Position numbers and translations under genes: made by a program
Assembly (NCBI GenBank): GCA_964636225.1
Contig: CAZWQM010000002.1
Span: forward strand, 62,001-126,000
DNA length: 64,000 nucleotides
Direction: 5' to 3'
From: UBA1858 sp964636225
Lineage (GTDB): Bacteria > Pseudomonadota > Gammaproteobacteria > UBA4575
Notes under the pieces: generated by a model
What the model was told of the DNA's origin: nothing
Seen by the model: the letters and a program-made list of their open reading frames with translations, nothing else
Database searches by the model: none
In this document: in pieces, positions 35,874 through 45,321 of the stretch
Position numbering within the stretch: position 1 is the stretch's first letter
Layout: every line of letters begins with the position of its first letter

Positions 35874-36055
35874 GTGATGGATGTTAATGAAGGATAAGCC
35901 GGATCGCTGAAAAAAGGTTTATAGTTGAGTGAATTATGCGCCCCTTGATTTAATAAATTGATATTTATGCCGATATGCATAACAAGCCAATTATAAGTCA
36001 CTTTAGCAGGGAAGTTACGGTGAATTTCGATGCACGCAAACTTTAGGGGATATGT

Positions 36056-37702
36056 ATGAAAGCGTCTGAACTGTTTATTAAATGTCTTGAAAATGAAGGG
36101 GTTGAGTATATTTTCGGGATACCTGGCGAAGAGAATTTGGACGTTATGGATGCCCTCCTGGACAGTAAAATTAAATTCATCACCACACGACATGAACAGG
36201 GAGCCGCTTTTATGGCTGATGTTTATGGGCGGATGACTGGAAAAGCCGGTGTATGTCTGGCCACATTGGGACCGGGAGCAACCAATCTGGTGACAGGATT
36301 TGCTGATGCGGATATGGATCGTGCACCTATAGTGGGCATTGCCGGTCAGGGAGCCACCACGCGCATGCACAAGGAAAGTCATCAGGTGCTGGATCTGGTG
36401 AATTTGTTTGAACCAATATCAAAATAAAGCACACAAATTCGAGCGCCGCAGATTATTCCTGAGATTGTGCGCAAAGCTTTCAAAGATGCGCAGATGGAGA
36501 AGTCGGGTGGCAGTTTTATCGATTTTCCTGAAAACATTGCTGGCTCCGAAATGACGGTTGAGAAAGCACCTCTTAAAGCACAGTCCCCTTTGCCTCCTGT
36601 TACACATTTGGAAAAAAATTAAACAGGCGGCTGATATTATTAGCCAGGCCAAGTATCCGATTATCATGGCGGGTAATGGAGTAATACGTAGCAAGGCGTC
36701 TAAGCAGCTAGTTGAATTTGCGGAACAGTTGAATATTGCTGTTGCTACCACTTTCATGACCAAAGGTGTGATTCCTTTTTCACATAAGCTTTCATTAGGA
36801 ACAGTTGGGTTGCAGGCCAAAGATTATGTTGCCTGTGGATTTGAAAAATCGGATGTGATTATCTGTATTGGTTTCGATATGGTGGAGTTCCACCCGAACA
36901 TTTGGCATAAATATAAAGACAAGAAAATAGTAAATATCGACATGAGTCCTGCTGAAGTCGACGAGCACTATATTCTTGAAGTGGGTGTGATTGGCGACAT
37001 TAAGTCCGGTTTGACGGAAATTGTCAAATACTCTAAACCGCATATAGGTAGCTTTAATGATGAGTTGCGAGAAACAATTGTTACTGAGCTGAATGAACAT
37101 GCCAATGACAAGAGTTTTCGGATCAAGCCACAGAAAATCATTTGTGATTTGCGCGCAGTGCTGAATCCCAAGATGTAGTTATTTCAGACATGGGTGCACA
37201 TAAAATTTGGATGGCGCGTATGTATCAGGCGGAAATGCCAAATACATGCATTATTTCAAATGGGTTTGCCTCCATGGGCATTGGTGTTCCTGGGGCGATT
37301 GCCGCCAAGCTGGTGAATCCAAACGCAACAGCATTGACAGTCACTGGTGACGCCGAGTTGATGATAAATTCTCAGGAAATTGAAACGGCTTTACGAATAG
37401 GGGTGGCGATTGTAATTTTAGTGTGGAACGATAGCGAGTACGGTTTAATTAAATGGCACCAAATGCGTAAAATGGGCAGGCCGAGTCATATTGAATTTAC
37501 TAATCCGGACTTTGTTAAATATGCGGAAAGTTTTGGTGCCAAGGGGTATCGTGTGAACAGTGCTGATGAGTTGGTACCCACGCTGAAGCAGGCGATTGCC
37601 GATGACACTGTTGTGATTATCGACTGTCCGGTGGACTATTCTGAAAATATGAAGTTAACTCAAGAACTCAGTCGTCTGGTCACTGGCGTAGTGCCAGTTT
37701 AA
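36056..37702 (+). pseudogene. Acetolactate-synthase-like ThDP enzyme, broken in three places
   Basis: Three adjoining frames together match a full ThDP enzyme of the acetolactate synthase type. Segment one has FGIPGEENLDVMDAL, the catalytic Glu in TTRHEQGAAFMADVYGR and GPGATNLVTG. It ends at TAA 36425, after which the same frame continues (STQIRAPQIIPEIVRKAF). A frameshift follows at an A7 run (36612-36618) and a second at CCC (37167-37169); the shifts cancel. The last part holds the ThDP site GDAELMINSQEIETA and NDSEYGLIKW. Without the lesions the protein would be about 548 residues. It precedes the aldehyde dehydrogenase gene by 10 nt. Natural decay is favoured, but the homopolymer context leaves sequencing error possible. 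Confidence 0.85.
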
Positions 37703-37712
37703 AGAGAGTGTT

Positions 37713-39152
37713 ATGAGCGAACAGTTTGAACTAATGATTCCGGGCGCCACAGGCAGTGGTAAAATGCTAGAGGTTGTTGCGCCCTGGGATTTGTCAAAGA
37801 TTGCAGAAGTTCCGGTGGTGTCGGAAAAAGATGTGGATTTGGCGCTTGAAACAGCATACCGAATTTTCGGCGATCGTGATCAGTGGTTGCCGATTCCAAA
37901 GCGCATAGAAGTATTGGAAAAGACTGCGCAGCTCATGAAGCAACAGGCCGAGCATCTGGCGGTTGAAGCGGCGCGTGAAGGCGGTAAACCACTGCCTGAT
38001 TCTCAGGTGGAAGTGGCACGTGCGATTGATGGTGTGAAGAACTGTATAGAGGTGCTGCGTACCGAAAGCGGGCGCGAGATCCCAATGGGCTTAAATGCGG
38101 CTTCACAAAATCGTCTGGCATTTACACGAAAAGAACCCATTGGTGTTGTGGTTGCAGTCAGTGCGTTTAATCATCCACTCAATTTAATTGTGCATCAGGT
38201 AGGGCCGGCCATTGCTGCGGGATGTCCTGCCATTGTAAAGCCGGCGGAAGATACACCTTTATCATGTTTACGCTTTGTCAAAATTCTACGCGAAGCAGGA
38301 TTACCTGAGGCCTATTGTCAGGCCTGCGTGATTGATGATCATTCGGTAGCCGAAAAGCTGGTAACCGATGCCCGGGTAGGTTTTTTCTCATTCATCGGCA
38401 GCAGCAAAGTGGGCTGGATGTTGCGCTCCAAATTGGCTGCAGGCGCACGATGTGCACTGGAACACGGTGGCGTGGCACCAGTCATTATGGATGTCACAGC
38501 GGATCTTGAAGATACGCTGCCATTAATTGCCAAAGGCGGCTTTTATCATGCTGGGCAAGTGTGTGTCTCTGTACAAAGAGTATTTGCACCCACCGCCATG
38601 GCGGAGGAAGTGGCCCAGAGATTAGCAAAATATGCACAGGAGATGAAAATTGGTGACCCTACTCTACATTCAACAGTAGTGGGTCCGCTGATTCGGCCAC
38701 GCGAAGTGGAGCGTGTGCAATCCTGGGTAGAGGCGGCAGTTGCCGATGGCGCAATAAAGCTGTGTGGTGGGAATGCTTTGTCTAATACCAGTTATGACTG
38801 CACGGTGTTACTGGATCCCGCAAAAAATGCGCAAATCAGTACTCAGGAAATTTTCGGTCCGGTAGTTTGTGTATATCGTTACGATGAGGTTGATCAGGCG
38901 ATTGCCCAGGCGAATAGTCTGCCGTATGCATTTCAGGCATCCGTTCTAACGCAGAACCTGGACTTTGGCCTGCGTTGCAGCCGGCGTCTGGATGCGGCTA
39001 CCGTAATGATTAATGATCACACGGCTTTTCGCGTCGACTGGATGCCTTTTGCAGGCATTCGTCAATCCGGTTTGGGTGTGGGTGGCATACCCTATACTTT
39101 TGAAGACATGCAGATCGATAAGCAGATCGTCATACGCTCTAAAGAGCTTTAG
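37713..39152 (+). CDS. NAD(P)-dependent aldehyde dehydrogenase
   Basis: The 479-residue cytosolic enzyme oxidises an unknown aldehyde. The catalytic Cys lies in HAGQVCVSVQR and the general-base Glu in CALEHGGVAPVI (most relatives have LELGG). The coenzyme-binding stretches PIGVVVAVSAFNHPLNL, CPAIVKPAEDTPLS and GFFSFIGSSKVG are intact, as is the late EIFGPVV. It begins 10 nt after the broken acetolactate-synthase-like gene, and such pairs recur in other proteobacteria, so the two probably shared a pathway. Its intact state suggests it is useful alone or that the partner decayed recently. Confidence 0.9.
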   Translation: MSEQFELMIPGATGSGKMLEVVAPWDLSKIAEVPVVSEKDVDLALETAYRIFGDRDQWLPIPKRIEVLEKTAQLMKQQAEHLAVEAAREGGKPLPDSQVEVARAIDGVKNCIEVLRTESGREIPMGLNAASQNRLAFTRKEPIGVVVAVSAFNHPLNLIVHQVGPAIAAGCPAIVKPAEDTPLSCLRFVKILREAGLPEAYCQACVIDDHSVAEKLVTDARVGFFSFIGSSKVGWMLRSKLAAGARCALEHGGVAPVIMDVTADLEDTLPLIAKGGFYHAGQVCVSVQRVFAPTAMAEEVAQRLAKYAQEMKIGDPTLHSTVVGPLIRPREVERVQSWVEAAVADGAIKLCGGNALSNTSYDCTVLLDPAKNAQISTQEIFGPVVCVYRYDEVDQAIAQANSLPYAFQASVLTQNLDFGLRCSRRLDAATVMINDHTAFRVDWMPFAGIRQSGLGVGGIPYTFEDMQIDKQIVIRSKEL

Positions 39153-39169
39153 ATTGATTAATCCGGGGA

Positions 39170-39442
39170 TTATTCACTAGGCGAGCGCTGATTCAGGTAA
39201 TCGTAAAATTCAAATTTGGTGATGAACCCTTCACCGCTCTTGTCATATTTGGCAAATACTTTCGGGTCGCTCAAGTTAAAAATTTTTTTAACTTCGGTAA
39301 TATCGAGCCTTTCATTCCGGTTCAGATCCGAACCCCAGAATAAACCGTCTTTATAATCGAGTCCACCACCGCCACCGATTGCAAATACCTGTGTGGAAAA
39401 AATGCTTAAACCTATTAGCATTAAAAGCAAGTGGTTTTTCAT
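39170..39442 (-). CDS. Small exported EF-hand protein
   Basis: The 90-residue precursor has a signal peptide ending VFA and a Gly5 stretch after it. Two EF-hand-like loops follow: DLNRNERLDITE and DKSGEGFITKFE, each with acidic residues at calcium positions 1 and 12 or nearby. It probably binds calcium outside the inner membrane. A purine-rich AGGAGAG lies just before its ATG. It is convergent with the aldehyde dehydrogenase gene and follows argA on the same strand. No partner is obvious. Confidence 0.75.
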   Translation of the reverse strand: MKNHLLLMLIGLSIFSTQVFAIGGGGGLDYKDGLFWGSDLNRNERLDITEVKKIFNLSDPKVFAKYDKSGEGFITKFEFYDYLNQRSPSE

Positions 39443-39547
39443 AATGCTCTCCTGTGAATTGTCTGCCGGTATTTGGTAGACCCGAGTTACAGTAAAAAAA
39501 TTTCGTTATTAGAAAAATATATTTGCCAGGACTCGCTAAAATCACTA

Positions 39548-40825
39548 CTAAACTGAAGACTTTAAAAAGACTCGCGAATTTCTCTGGTAATTAAATGTTT
39601 TCTGCTTGGATACTGGTAAATCCTGAATGCTGGAACGTTTATAGCCTCGTTCCCTGAACCAGTGTAAAGCTTTAGTTGTTAGCACAAACAGAGAATTAAG
39701 ACCCAGCGACCAGGCTTTTTGCTCAATATGTTTCAGCAGGCGATCTCCATGCCCTTCTTTTTGATAACCCGGGTGCACTGCCAAACAGGCAATTTCGCCG
39801 ATTTTATTTTGTTTGAGTGGATGTAATGCACCACAAGCAATAACAAAACCGTCACGTTCAATGACGTCATAATTATGAATATCCAGCTCTATTTGTTCAC
39901 GTGTGCGACGTACTAGAATTTCTTGCGCTTCCAGCGGTTCGATTAAATTTATAATGCCGCCGACATCTTCAATGCAGGCAGGTCGAATGTCGTTGTAATG
40001 TTCGGCTGTTATTAGTGTTCCTGCGCCATCATGACTGTATAACTCCTGGAGTAACGCGCCGGGGACATCCGTGCTGAGCAAATGCACGCGTTGCACACGA
40101 CTCAGGCAGGCATTGATCGCAAACTCTATATATTGCCTTAATGTCTTATTTAGGGTTTTACGTCGAGACAATAATTCTTGTGCCGATTTTATAGTTAGAA
40201 ACTTGATGCGTTGTTTGCGACTGTTCTGTAATGTTTTTTCATCCATTAAGAAAATCAGCTTCTCGGAAGGAATGCTGGCCGCGACGGTGGTGGCTACATC
40301 GTACTCATCAAGATAAAAACATTCACCGCTGGGTGAGTAGCCTAGCGAAGACAGTAATACGATATTGCCATGCTCAAGCTGCTGCAAAATAGCCTGAGTG
40401 TCTATGCGGCGTACTTCGCCATGAAACTGAAGGTCAATACCATCCACTACACCCATGGGTTTGGCGTGAACGAAATTGCCGGTGACAGTCGTCAGTTTCA
40501 TGCCCGCCATCGGCGTGTTTATCAGGCCGGTAGAAAAGAGAGATTCAATACGAGACTGTCGCGCGCCAATTGTATGCTGAACTTTTTGTAGTTTGCGCGC
40601 ATCTACCACAGGTAGTCGGGCTCTGCGTGAGGAAACCACACCTGAGGCGTACACAAGTACCAGCTTAATGCCTAAAGTCTGCATTAATGCCAGATCTTGA
40701 ACCAGGTCTGCAAGCATTTCTCCTTCAACTACATGGTTCGGAATGGTAATCACAAATACATTGCCCTGGTGCGCATAAATATAGGGAGCAGCACTGCGAA
40801 AAGTTTCGATGTCAAATGTTTCCAT
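39548..40825 (-). CDS. argA: N-acetylglutamate synthase
   Basis: First step of arginine synthesis. The 425-residue protein has the classic fused layout: an amino-acid-kinase-like regulatory domain (about residues 1-280, including LVLVYASGVV and LLSSLGYSPSGECF) and a C-terminal GNAT domain (about 285-425) with IGEIACLAVHPGYQKEGHGDRLL as the acetyl-CoA loop. Arginine usually inhibits such enzymes through the N-domain. The argE gene for the later deacetylase lies 5 kb downstream on the same strand, with four unrelated genes between. Confidence 0.95.
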   Translation of the reverse strand: METFDIETFRSAAPYIYAHQGNVFVITIPNHVVEGEMLADLVQDLALMQTLGIKLVLVYASGVVSSRRARLPVVDARKLQKVQHTIGARQSRIESLFSTGLINTPMAGMKLTTVTGNFVHAKPMGVVDGIDLQFHGEVRRIDTQAILQQLEHGNIVLLSSLGYSPSGECFYLDEYDVATTVAASIPSEKLIFLMDEKTLQNSRKQRIKFLTIKSAQELLSRRKTLNKTLRQYIEFAINACLSRVQRVHLLSTDVPGALLQELYSHDGAGTLITAEHYNDIRPACIEDVGGIINLIEPLEAQEILVRRTREQIELDIHNYDVIERDGFVIACGALHPLKQNKIGEIACLAVHPGYQKEGHGDRLLKHIEQKAWSLGLNSLFVLTTKALHWFRERGYKRSSIQDLPVSKQKTFNYQRNSRVFLKSSV

Positions 40826-40951
40826 GGCGAGGTGCGATAAAGGCTGATTATTTGTCAGGAATTATACTGATTAATGGTTAAAAATGTGGTCTATATTATT
40901 CTTGATTTCCAGCTATGATAGTATCATTAGCCTTTAATTATATCGACTAAA

Positions 40952-40965
40952 GCCCGCTTCCGGGC
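40952..40965 (+). promoter_or_regulatory. Short GC hairpin in the leader of the exported protein gene
   Basis: A perfect 5-bp stem GCCCG / CGGGC with a CTTC loop ends seven bases before the ATG at 40972. The surrounding region is AT-rich, so the hairpin stands out. It could modulate ribosome access if the 40972 start is used. No riboswitch family is recognised. Confidence 0.25.
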
Positions 40966-40971
40966 AAGAAA

Positions 40972-41691
40972 ATGGATGATAAATATATGTCACTCAAGAA
41001 TAAACCAAGTCAGGCAATAGTTTTAATAAGCGCAGTTTTTGCTCGTCTGCTGATCGTAGCCATTGCCAGTTCAGCCAGTTTAACTGTAATGGCCGATGGA
41101 GGAATGCCACTCAAGGATGCCGTTATGTATTCCGTGCCTGAAAACCTAGACCGTCTGTCTACAGAAGAAATAACCCATATGCGGGATGAGCGACAACGTG
41201 ATTTGGAGAAGACGAATACCGGTGCCAGTGCAGTGAAACAGGCAGAAGAGAAATTATTTAAACAACTCATGACGCATGATCTTGTACGCCTTTCAATCGC
41301 CGATGTAATCCCACAAATGATTAAAGAGTATGAAATTGATGGAGAGTTCAAAAAAACATTAATGGGTTATCGCAGTACTTTTGGCGAAGATTTGATAGCC
41401 AGTAGAGAAGCGGTAGAAAATCTTGAAGATTACCCTTCTTATGACTTCAGATTTGCTGCAGTCTATATGTCCATGTTGTATTCCTTTCAAAAGTATCCGG
41501 ACTTTTACGAACGACTAAAACAGGATATGTTAAAAGAAGATACTTCAATCGGCAGCTATAAAAAATTACTTGATGAATCCTATGCCACTGTTAAACAAGT
41601 ACGTGCTGAAATGGATATGATTAAATCCGGTGATGATTTAAAAAAACTGATATCTGCACTTGATAGTGAACTGGCTAAACGTTCACACTAA
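40972..41691 (+). CDS. Unknown exported helical protein
   Basis: The 239-residue product (or 234 from ATG 40987) has a signal-like hydrophobic segment (AIVLISAVFARLLIVAIASSASLTVMA) and a mature start near DGGMPL. The mature part is charged and predicted helical (THMRDERQRDLEKTNTGA, EEKLFKQLMTHDL, VRAEMDMIKSGDDLKKLI) with no cysteine or known motif. It is divergent from argA and ends at a strong shared terminator facing the TonB receptor gene. Function unknown. Confidence 0.7.
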   Translation: MDDKYMSLKNKPSQAIVLISAVFARLLIVAIASSASLTVMADGGMPLKDAVMYSVPENLDRLSTEEITHMRDERQRDLEKTNTGASAVKQAEEKLFKQLMTHDLVRLSIADVIPQMIKEYEIDGEFKKTLMGYRSTFGEDLIASREAVENLEDYPSYDFRFAAVYMSMLYSFQKYPDFYERLKQDMLKEDTSIGSYKKLLDESYATVKQVRAEMDMIKSGDDLKKLISALDSELAKRSH

Positions 41692-41700
41692 ACAAACATG

Positions 41701-41734
41701 TGTAGAGGCAGGATGGTTTATTCCTGTCTCTACA
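41701..41734. terminator. Bidirectional intrinsic terminator
   Basis: A 13-bp stem (41701-41713 with 41722-41734, one G:T wobble) with an 8-nt loop sits between two convergent genes, 10 nt after one stop and 21 nt before the other. The plus-strand flank is CTTTGTTGTT. Its place and strength fit a shared terminator for the exported protein gene and the TonB receptor gene. Confidence 0.8.
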
Positions 41735-41754
41735 CTTTGTTGTTAACTACAAAT

Positions 41755-43908
41755 TTAAAAAGTAATACCTACAGTTACAAAAGCGTTAATGCCTGGCCCC
41801 GGCAAACGTTCACCCAGGTCCACACCATTTCCTGCAACACGATTAAAGCCGTTCAGATGATCGGTATATTGCTTGTCTAGCAGGTTTTCAACACCGGCCT
41901 GAAGCTTCAAATTCGATATGCTTACAGGTGCATAATCGGCATAGATATTAATTAGTCCATAGCCCGGTGTGGCGTCATTATTGTTGTTTGGATTGTTCGG
42001 ATCATCCGTTAACTCGTCCGACAATTTAGTTTGTCTTGCAACAAGAATGCCTTCTATAGTAGCAGAGCTATTGCCGAAATTGCGAGTCAGAGCAGTGCTG
42101 ATACGAGGCGGTGCAATATGAAATAAGTTATCGTCTACATCACGTCGCTTGCCACGCACATAACTGGCCTGACCACTCAGCGTCCATTGTGGGTTGATTT
42201 CGTAACCCCAGTCGGTATCAAAGCCATAAATTTCTGCTTCAACGTTAGCATACTGTAACGGTGTTGCATCGCCATTTGCACCACCACTGACCCCAATGAT
42301 AGGCGTGTTAAATGCATTGGCTTCTACTGCAACACCCTGAATGTAGTTATTGATACGCTGGTAATGTGCGCGTGGGCTGAAATAAGCCCTTTCGTTGGCC
42401 CAGTCCAGTCCCAACTCAAACTGGTTACTCCATTCAGGATCAAGCTCTATGTTGCCAATATAGTTATTGCCGTCCCCAAGACCTGCATTCACGTTTAAAG
42501 GGATCCATAAATAACGTTCAATGTATGTCGGAGTACGTGTTTTTCGCGCATATCCTGCAACCAAGGATAATTCATCATTTAACGGATAGGATAGTTTTGC
42601 TGCCAAATCCAGTTTTTGATCGGTTTTAGAACGATCCGCTGTGTTGAAGCGATCACGTAATGCGCGCACTGCAGCAGGAGGGGTGCCCATCATGCTGGCA
42701 GCAGGAAGATTGGCCGGTTGTGCATCGACTTCATCGGCATCTGTTTTTACTTGTTTGTAACGTACGCCTAACTCAATAGTGGCTTTGCTATATGAGCCTT
42801 TCCATTCTGTAAAAATCCCCAGGTGGTCTTCTTCAGCATTATTAAAATTAGTAACAAAGAAGACGGGAACATCTGGATCTAAAATTGTCGCGTTATGGTC
42901 AGCGTTATGACCATCAACACCAAAGCTGATTTCACCATTTGAGATAGTGCGCGTCAGTTTTAGTTTCGCTCCGCTATCATCAGCATCAACATTTACTATT
43001 CTTCGGTCCGTTCCCATAAAAGGCGGTAACGGCAAAGAAGAAAAGTCCGGTGCTGGACGCGAGTCAAAGTTATTCATCTGATGTTCAATATCCGTATGGA
43101 AAACATTCAGTTCAACTGCAAAATCACTGATGTCTCCCAGATATTTCGCGTTATACAGTTCAGTATGAAAGAAGTTGGGATCTAAGGGTAACGATGGTGT
43201 GCCGGTGTCTTTTGAGCTGACATAACGTGCATCGAATGATATTTCATGGTTACCAAATTGATAACCATAACCCGCACCAATACTATCGCGTTCATATTGT
43301 GTACCGTCAATTTCACCATCACCTGAATGAAAATCATCGCCATCATCACGGCTGCCGCTAATATGAATGCGGTGTTGATTATTTGAAATGCTAACCACGC
43401 CGCCTGCGTTATATCCGGAATCAACACTATGTGCGGATACTTCCAGATCACTGTGTAGCGCAAAATCATTGGATTCGGAAAATTGACTGGATTTGGGTGT
43501 AACCTTAACCGTGGTACCCAGCGTGGAGCCATTGCTGACAGAGTCCAATCCGCGTTCAACTTCAAAAGATTCAACCAGTGAGCTCGGCATATAGTGCAAG
43601 GGTGGATCCATCCAGTTCGGACCGCCACTTTCTATGCGTGTGTCATCGATAAGAACATTCATACGTGTACCAAAACTTCCACGATAATAAGTTTGTCCAC
43701 TGATAGCACCATTTGAATGAATGCCACCGCCAGGTATGCTTTCCATCAGCGTTGTGACATCTGTTTCTATCGAGGCTGATTTTTGTGTTTCTGTATTTTG
43801 AATTGCACGATCAGTCACGGATATAGGTTGTAACTGCTCAGCCTGAAGTTGTGACATTGAACTAATCATCACAACAGAAGTGGCCAGCGAAAGTTTAAGG
43901 AAAGTCAT
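41755..43908 (-). CDS. TonB-dependent outer-membrane receptor (possibly metal-related)
   Basis: The 717-residue precursor has a signal peptide ending LQA, a TonB-box-like QPISVTD near the mature start, a plug domain (about residues 40-150, TYYRGSFGTRMNVLIDDTRIE) and a 22-strand-type barrel ending in FVTVGITF with the final Phe. The plug motif GGPNWMDPP is similar to the PN-MDPP stretch of copper-type receptors (OprC family), and the barrel has His-rich segments (HNADHN, HTDIEHQMNNF). Copper or other metal transport is therefore possible but unproved. It is divergent from the redox two-component genes across 162 nt with a RegA-like site. Confidence 0.85.
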   Translation of the reverse strand: MTFLKLSLATSVVMISSMSQLQAEQLQPISVTDRAIQNTETQKSASIETDVTTLMESIPGGGIHSNGAISGQTYYRGSFGTRMNVLIDDTRIESGGPNWMDPPLHYMPSSLVESFEVERGLDSVSNGSTLGTTVKVTPKSSQFSESNDFALHSDLEVSAHSVDSGYNAGGVVSISNNQHRIHISGSRDDGDDFHSGDGEIDGTQYERDSIGAGYGYQFGNHEISFDARYVSSKDTGTPSLPLDPNFFHTELYNAKYLGDISDFAVELNVFHTDIEHQMNNFDSRPAPDFSSLPLPPFMGTDRRIVNVDADDSGAKLKLTRTISNGEISFGVDGHNADHNATILDPDVPVFFVTNFNNAEEDHLGIFTEWKGSYSKATIELGVRYKQVKTDADEVDAQPANLPAASMMGTPPAAVRALRDRFNTADRSKTDQKLDLAAKLSYPLNDELSLVAGYARKTRTPTYIERYLWIPLNVNAGLGDGNNYIGNIELDPEWSNQFELGLDWANERAYFSPRAHYQRINNYIQGVAVEANAFNTPIIGVSGGANGDATPLQYANVEAEIYGFDTDWGYEINPQWTLSGQASYVRGKRRDVDDNLFHIAPPRISTALTRNFGNSSATIEGILVARQTKLSDELTDDPNNPNNNNDATPGYGLINIYADYAPVSISNLKLQAGVENLLDKQYTDHLNGFNRVAGNGVDLGERLPGPGINAFVTVGITF

Positions 43909-43973
43909 TTTTTACTCGTATGATTATGAATTTACATGGCAGGAATGTTAACAATACAATGTATTAAATGCGT

Positions 43974-43988
43974 GTGGCAAAATGTCGC
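43974..43988 (+). promoter_or_regulatory. RegA/PrrA-like binding site
   Basis: GTGGC AAAAT GTCGC lies in the gap between the TonB receptor gene and regB. It matches the published RegA-type consensus GYGGCRNNYYGNCGC at all but one position, and the wider GTGTGGC / GTCGCAC forms an imperfect dyad. It could mediate autoregulation of regBA and control of the receptor. The consensus is recalled from knowledge and was not searched genome-wide. Confidence 0.5.
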
Positions 43989-44070
43989 ACGATTGATTGA
44001 TCGTGTAGCGAAAATCCAAGCAAAATTGGATTACAATGCGATATTATTGAGACAGTAAGTAATAGGTAAA

Positions 44071-45321
44071 ATGTTTAAAATATTTGGCTGGGGGAAACTG
44101 GAGGCAAATACACTCAGATTGCTTTTCTGGTTTAGAATGTTTTCAATTCTGGGTCAGATTGCGGCTTCATTGCTGGCAAAATATATTTTCTCTTTTCCAT
44201 TGAATGAGCTGGTAATCACAGTCATTGTCTTTAGTTTGCTAGTATTTAATGTATTTACATGGATAAGATCAAATAAAGTACACGAACCAAAGCAAATGGA
44301 GATATTTCTTCAGTTGCTGATTGATATTTCAGCATTAAGTGTTTTGTTTTATTTCTCAGGTGGTGCGAGTAATCCATTTATCTCCATGTATTTATTGCCG
44401 TTGGCAATTAGCGCTGTACTACTAGCCCAAGTTTGGGTGTGGATACTGGCAGCTGTGAGTATATCGGTGTATTCCTACTTGATGTGGGTATTTCCAAACT
44501 TGCATGCACATCATATTTCGCAATCATTTAATCTACATGTGCTAGGCATGTGGGTAAGCTTTGTTTTGAGTGCCTGTGTGATTGCTTTTTTTTTAGTTAA
44601 ATTGCGTGCTGCGTTACGACGTAAAGATCAGTTGTTAAATGCCGCGCGCGAGCAGGCCATCAAAGATGAAAAGTTAATTTCACTGGGAGCGCTTGCAGCA
44701 AGTACGGCACATGAACTGGGAACTCCTTTGGGGACAATACAATTAATAACCGCAGATCTTGAAGAAAATAAAATCAGCCAAGAGGAAATTAACACTCTGC
44801 TGCAGCAGATTACACGATGTAAACAAGCGCTTGCGGAAATGTCTCTGTCTGCAGGCGGATTGCCGATTGAGGGTGAGGGAGTTAGTGATTTTCATGAGTT
44901 TTTAACCAGACTGTTAAATGAGTGGCATAAAACCCGCCCAGACGTTAGGTTAGAAACGAAAATTTCTGTACAAGATAAGGCTGCAGTAGTGGCAAGAAAA
45001 ACTTTATCTCAAGCTCTCATCAATTTGATTGACAATGCTGCAGATGCGTCACCTGATTCTGTCTTGGTTGAAGCAAACATTGAAGGTAATGAAGCTCAAA
45101 TAAAAATTATAGATAATGGTGATGGGATTGATACGGCCGTGATACAGGATATAGGTATACGGCCATATTCAGACAAGCCAAATGGTATTGGTCTGGGAGC
45201 GTTTCTGGCATATGAGATCATTCAAAGAATGGGCGGCACTATTAAACTGAGCAATCGACCTTTAAAGGGAGTTGAAACATTTATTACCATACCAATACAG
45301 GCTGGCAGTCCACATGAGTAA
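44071..45321 (+). CDS. regB: Redox sensor histidine kinase RegB/PrrB type
   Basis: The 416-residue kinase has six N-terminal membrane helices (about residues 15-178) with the fully conserved quinone-binding motif GGASNPF (98-104) between helices 3 and 4. The H-box SLGALAASTAHELGTPLGTI contains phospho-acceptor His214, and the redox-active cysteine of RegB is present as Cys250 in ITRCKQALAEMS. The ATPase domain shows LINLIDNAADASPDSV and IIDNGDGI. RegB proteins switch activity with the quinone pool and disulfide state. It overlaps the regulator gene by 8 nt. Confidence 0.92.
   Translation: MFKIFGWGKLEANTLRLLFWFRMFSILGQIAASLLAKYIFSFPLNELVITVIVFSLLVFNVFTWIRSNKVHEPKQMEIFLQLLIDISALSVLFYFSGGASNPFISMYLLPLAISAVLLAQVWVWILAAVSISVYSYLMWVFPNLHAHHISQSFNLHVLGMWVSFVLSACVIAFFLVKLRAALRRKDQLLNAAREQAIKDEKLISLGALAASTAHELGTPLGTIQLITADLEENKISQEEINTLLQQITRCKQALAEMSLSAGGLPIEGEGVSDFHEFLTRLLNEWHKTRPDVRLETKISVQDKAAVVARKTLSQALINLIDNAADASPDSVLVEANIEGNEAQIKIIDNGDGIDTAVIQDIGIRPYSDKPNGIGLGAFLAYEIIQRMGGTIKLSNRPLKGVETFITIPIQAGSPHE

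Noticed and set aside
35870..36382. A 170-codon minus-strand frame near amgK
   Set aside because: It is antisense to the well-conserved first part of the acetolactate-synthase-like gene and shows no domain of its own.
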